Source: Marinobacter pelagius
GTDB taxonomy: Bacteria; Pseudomonadota; Gammaproteobacteria; Pseudomonadales; Oleiphilaceae
Assembly: GCF_900114925.1 (NCBI RefSeq)
Contig: NZ_FOUR01000003.1
Location: 62,001 to 126,000 of the forward strand
Direction: 5' to 3'
DNA: 64,000 nucleotides
Positions 60,778 to 64,000 of the stretch are shown in pieces. A model generated the notes under the pieces. That model worked only from the letters and a program-made list of their open reading frames with translations, was not told the origin of the DNA and made no database searches. A program made the translations under genes and the position numbers. Each line of letters begins with the position of its first letter. The stretch's first letter is position 1.

Positions 60778-61353
60778 TCAGCTGCTCTTGACGCGGCTGA
60801 CGTACTCGCCGGTCCGGGTGTCGACCTTCAGCACTTCACCGATGGTGATGAACAGGGGCACGTTGACTACGGCACCCGTGGACAGGGTGGCCGGCTTGGA
60901 GCCGCCCTGAGCGGTGTCGCCTTTCATACCCGGATCGGTATCCACCACTTCCAGCTCGACAAAGTTGGGCGGGGTTACGGTCAGGGGAGCACCGTTGTAC
61001 AGGGTTACGGTATAGACGTCCTGCTCCTTGAGCCACTTGACGGTATCGCCCACCGCCTTGGCGTCGGCCGGGTACTGCTCGAAAGATCCGTCGGTTTTCA
61101 TGAAGTGCCAGAACTCACCGTCGGTGTAGAGGTATTCCATGTCCTGGTCGATCACGTCGGCCGCCTCGAGGCTCTCGCCGGACTTGAAGGTCCGCTCCCA
61201 GACGCGGTTGGTCATCAGGTTCCGCAGTTTTACCCGGTTGAAGGCCTGGCCCTTGCCCGGTTTTACAAACTCGTTCTCGAGAATGATACAGGGGTCGCCA
61301 TCCAGCAAAACCTTAAGACCGCCGCGGAATTCGTTGGTAGAATATGAAGCCAT
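60778..61353 (-). CDS. efp: Translation elongation factor P
   Basis: EF-P relieves ribosome stalling at polyproline motifs. ATG 61353 ([15 protein letters not shown]) gives 191 aa; a six-codon extension upstream is not supported. The modified Lys is Lys34 in [15 protein letters not shown], the same position as in E. coli, which fits beta-lysylation by EpmA/EpmB. Three beta-barrel domains are expected from length. It is divergent from epmB with a 45-nt spacer and is followed by epmA. Confidence 0.97.
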   Translation of the reverse strand: MASYSTNEFRGGLKVLLDGDPCIILENEFVKPGKGQAFNRVKLRNLMTNRVWERTFKSGESLEAADVIDQDMEYLYTDGEFWHFMKTDGSFEQYPADAKAVGDTVKWLKEQDVYTVTLYNGAPLTVTPPNFVELEVVDTDPGMKGDTAQGGSKPATLSTGAVVNVPLFITIGEVLKVDTRTGEYVSRVKSS

Positions 61354-61398
61354 GAAATGTCCACCTGACACAATGTCGTTAAAATTTCAAAGGTCGCT

Positions 61399-62439
61399 AT
61401 GATACAGCGAACCCCCGCCCGTATAGAAGCCCACATCTGTGAACAGGATTCCCGTAGCTGGCAGGAGCTGCTGTCAGGCTCGGTCACTACGCCCGAGGCG
61501 CTGCTGAAGCGGCTGAACCTGCCCGCCGAATCCTGGCTGGAGGGCGCGCGGGCCGGACACCGGCTGTTTCCGATCCGGGTTCCGGAGCCCTTTATCGCCC
61601 GTATGACGCCCGGAAACCCTGACGACCCACTGCTGCGCCAGGTGCTGCCGCGAATGGACGAGGCGGCCGAGGTGTCCGGTTTCATCCGGGATCCTCTGCA
61701 TGAAGATGGGGCTATCCAGACCACCGGGCTGATCCGGAAGTATCGTAGCCGGGCGCTGCTGATGGTAACCGGCCAGTGTGCCATCAATTGCCGTTACTGC
61801 TTTCGCCGGCATTTCCCCTACGAAGAGCAACGTCTCACCCCTGAGGACCGGGACCAGGTACTGCGCACGCTTGGGGACAGCCCCGAGATCAATGAGGTCA
61901 TATTCAGCGGGGGCGACCCCCTGGCGGTCAATGACCGGCTGCTGGCCCGCTGGGCGGCGGATATCGCCAAGGTGCCCCACATCCGAAGGATCCGGCTGCA
62001 CACCCGGCTTCCGGTGGTGATTCCCCAGCGTGTGTGCGACGCCCTGCTCAAGTGGGTCAGCAGCTCGCCGCTGCAGGTGGTCATCGTGCTGCACATCAAC
62101 CACCCGGCCGAGATCGACAAGCCGACCCGCCGGGCCCTGGGTTATCTGCGTGCGGCCGGAGCCATACTCCTGAACCAGAGCGTGATCCTCAGGGGCGTCA
62201 ACGATACGGCGGACGCCCTTGAGGACCTGAGCGAAACCCTGTTCGAAGCCGGGGTGATGCCCTACTACCTGCATGCTTTCGACCCGGTGGCCGGTGCACA
62301 TCACTTTGATGTGGGTGATAATGAGGCCCGCGAGCTGGTACGGGAGTTGCTCAAACGGCTGCCCGGGTTCCTGGTTCCGAAACTGGTCAGAGAGGTTCCG
62401 GGCGAAGAAAGCAAGACGCCTCTGGACCTGTGGTCGTGA
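61399..62439 (+). CDS. epmB: EF-P beta-lysylation protein EpmB (lysine 2,3-aminomutase family)
   Basis: EpmB is a radical-SAM, PLP-dependent enzyme that isomerises (S)-alpha-lysine to (R)-beta-lysine for EF-P modification. The 346-aa product has the motif CAINCRYC (about residues 127-134), FSGGDPL (about 169-175) and the PLP-Lys region near the C-terminus (GFLVPKLVREVPG). AGG lies 6 nt before ATG. It is shorter than catabolic lysine aminomutases (over 400 aa), which favours EpmB. It is divergent from efp. Confidence 0.94.
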   Translation: MIQRTPARIEAHICEQDSRSWQELLSGSVTTPEALLKRLNLPAESWLEGARAGHRLFPIRVPEPFIARMTPGNPDDPLLRQVLPRMDEAAEVSGFIRDPLHEDGAIQTTGLIRKYRSRALLMVTGQCAINCRYCFRRHFPYEEQRLTPEDRDQVLRTLGDSPEINEVIFSGGDPLAVNDRLLARWAADIAKVPHIRRIRLHTRLPVVIPQRVCDALLKWVSSSPLQVVIVLHINHPAEIDKPTRRALGYLRAAGAILLNQSVILRGVNDTADALEDLSETLFEAGVMPYYLHAFDPVAGAHHFDVGDNEARELVRELLKRLPGFLVPKLVREVPGEESKTPLDLWS

Positions 62440-62505
62440 GCGAGATCACAAACCTGGACGTCGATCACTTGCAAAAGTTTGTTAACTCGTGATCTTCTCG
62501 CTTTT
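62440..62505 (+). terminator. Possible terminator after epmB
   Basis: GCGAG-ATCAC (62440-62449) can pair with GTGAT-CTT-CTCGC (62489-62501) with a 3-nt bulge, followed by TTTT. The loop is long (39 nt), so efficiency is doubtful. Confidence 0.4.
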
Positions 62506-62595
62506 CGTCGACCGTTTGCTATTTTACAGTCGACTATGGGTTACAAATAAAAACATAAGGGAAACCGACGGTGGCCCGGACATTGGCGCGAATTC

Positions 62596-64000
62596 ATGGA
62601 AGGCACGATTCTGAAACCTGATCTACGAGTACCGGAACAGAAAACCACGACCCTGTCCTTTTGCGAAACGGCGCCGAAGCCCTTCCGCAACTGGGTGGCT
62701 CAGTTGCCCATGGCCAACATTGGCGAGGTGTCCCGACAGCTCTACCATGCGATCATCGAGCTGAACCACCTTTCGGTCGCGCCCCAGCAGAGATTGCAGT
62801 TTCTGGAACTGATCCGGGAGAAGATCCATTTTGTCTGCAACGAGCTGTCCCGGCATTACCTGGGCCTGGCCGTCGCCCTTCCGGAGAAGCAGCGCAAAAT
62901 TGCCAACCTGGCCCAGGCCCTGCAGATGCACCTGGCCACCGGTTACAAGATTTGTATCCTAGACGGCCTTGACAACGGCGGCCTGGACAGGAACCGTAAG
63001 CCCGTCACCATGGCAATTCACCGGGCCATCTCGGAGCTGTCCGCCACCATCCTGCGCTCCCATCAGCTTTATTGCCCGAGCCCTGCTCGCAGCTGGCTGG
63101 AATGCCATCGTCTATATCGTTTTGCCTACCGCAACGGCATGGCCCATCTTCAGGTGGAAGACAACACCCTGAAGTCCCGCCGCACCAGCTCCCTGGCCGA
63201 CAGTTACAAGCGGGTTCTGCTGCTCGGTTGCGCTCGCCCCAACCAGTTGCGGCAGTCCGAACTCAACCAGGCGTACGAGCTGTTCGAGACCTGGACGGAA
63301 CACACCCAGTGCGGCCCGGATATTGGCGAAGACAGCCTGTTTGTGGTGAACATGGAGCATGACAATCCGCCGATCTATCGCAGCCTGCTCGATAACCAGC
63401 CCGGTGACGACAGCTTCGGTTTCGACACCCGGGAGCTGTCCAACATGGTTTCCGAGACGCTCCAGGCCCGGCGCACGCACCAGGAAAAAGAAAATCCCCT
63501 GCGTATCCCGGCCAATATCAGCGACACCCTGCTTACTCACCTGAGCCAGGCCCTCGGCATCCTGGCCAAACGCAACTTCAACCGCATTGCCAGCCAGGGC
63601 ACCCTGGAGGTCTGCGTCGGCCTCACCGCTGTCCATTATTTCATCGCCGGTGAAAAATCCTTCGCGGAATTCGTCAGTGGTAATGCCAGCGCCCGGGAGG
63701 AAGAGGACAACCACTTCCTGACCGAATCGAAGAAAGCGGAAGATGCCTGGGCCGGCGCCCATGATGCCGGCCCCAGCGAGGAGCGGCACTCCTCCCCAGA
63801 CACCCCGATCAACTTTCGTGGTGGCTATTTCGGCAAGCCCGCTGCAGATCCGATTCCGGAGAAGAATCTGCCCCGCTCCCACCAGGCCCTGCTGATCAAC
63901 ACCAGCCCTGGCGGCTACTGTGTTGGCTGGGAAACCAATGTGCCTCCGTCCATCCAGGCCGGTGAGATCCTCGGCGTCCGCGAACAGCAATCCCATCCCT
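62596..64000 (+). CDS. Large unidentified protein, possible PilZ-type C-terminus (partial)
   Basis: 468 codons are present from ATG 62596 (MEGTILKPDLRVPEQKT) and the frame stays open to the window edge. Early segments FRNWVAQLPMANIGEVSRQLYHAIIELNHL (in two blocks, about residues 32-61) recall a family of large pseudomonad cytosolic proteins of uncertain role, sometimes ending in a PilZ-like domain. Near the edge, INTSPGGYCVGW and AGEILGVRE resemble a PilZ-like beta-barrel. There is no signal peptide. The upstream 156-bp spacer holds a possible terminator. Function is not established. Confidence 0.7.
   Translation, partial: MEGTILKPDLRVPEQKTTTLSFCETAPKPFRNWVAQLPMANIGEVSRQLYHAIIELNHLSVAPQQRLQFLELIREKIHFVCNELSRHYLGLAVALPEKQRKIANLAQALQMHLATGYKICILDGLDNGGLDRNRKPVTMAIHRAISELSATILRSHQLYCPSPARSWLECHRLYRFAYRNGMAHLQVEDNTLKSRRTSSLADSYKRVLLLGCARPNQLRQSELNQAYELFETWTEHTQCGPDIGEDSLFVVNMEHDNPPIYRSLLDNQPGDDSFGFDTRELSNMVSETLQARRTHQEKENPLRIPANISDTLLTHLSQALGILAKRNFNRIASQGTLEVCVGLTAVHYFIAGEKSFAEFVSGNASAREEEDNHFLTESKKAEDAWAGAHDAGPSEERHSSPDTPINFRGGYFGKPAADPIPEKNLPRSHQALLINTSPGGYCVGWETNVPPSIQAGEILGVREQQSHP

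Overview
The window is a GC-rich stretch of a gammaproteobacterial chromosome. Gene content and order (rng-maf-mreDCB against gatCAB; miaB then ybeZ-ybeY-corC-lnt; leuS-lptE-holA; the bio operon; nnr-tsaE-amiB-mutL-miaA-hfq-hflXKC-hisZ-purA; efp with epmA and epmB) point to a Marinobacter-like marine relative of the pseudomonads. That placement is inference from synteny and protein resemblance. Nearly all genes are housekeeping, and no rRNA, tRNA, CRISPR array or prophage was seen.

Layout. 1-3.5 kb (-): 5' part of rng, maf and the mreBCD shape operon. 3.9-7.2 kb (+): gatCAB amidotransferase. 7.7-9.8 kb: rimO (-) and a PilZ-domain protein (+). 9.9-14 kb (+): cysD, cysN and yejK, separated by clusters of short GGGGTCAGA palindromes. 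14.2-16.6 kb: trmH (-) and miaB (+). 17.1-20.9 kb (+): ybeZ-ybeY-corC-lnt. 21.2-26.7 kb: a zinc-ribbon protein (-), leuS-lptE-holA and a small coiled-coil protein (+). 26.9-28.2 kb: a TnpB-only IS200/IS605-type element with a LexA-like box against its start codon. 28.2-32.7 kb: an endonuclease I-like protein and two paralogous acyl-CoA dehydrogenases. 33-37.2 kb (-): bioB-bioF-bioC-bioD under a BirA-type operator, with comF divergent. 38-42.8 kb: an FAD oxidoreductase, srkA, cmoA, cmoB and two small membrane proteins. 42.8-55.8 kb (-): the conserved nnr-to-purA block. 55.9-62.4 kb: queG, orn, rsgA, psd, epmA, efp, epmB. The window ends inside a large unidentified protein gene.

The main non-coding signal is two repeat families filling the spacers. 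The first has eleven members, each a giant inverted repeat: 20-29 bp arms that pair perfectly or almost so, enclosing a conserved core of 52-57 nt (133 nt in one copy). Arm sequence differs at every locus while complementarity is kept, and the three core types look homologous with compensatory changes. They occur in divergent, convergent and intra-operon spacers, so they are not simply terminators. The second family has sixteen 30-bp GGGGTCAGA palindromes of REP type, some alternating as A·A- and T·T-mismatched versions whose facing arms match each other perfectly.

Other points: mreC most likely starts at ATT; CysN carries a vestigial APS-kinase tail without a P-loop; the endonuclease I-like protein has Tyr where the family has its catalytic His; bioH is missing from its usual place; and two PsrA-like boxes precede one acyl-CoA dehydrogenase gene.
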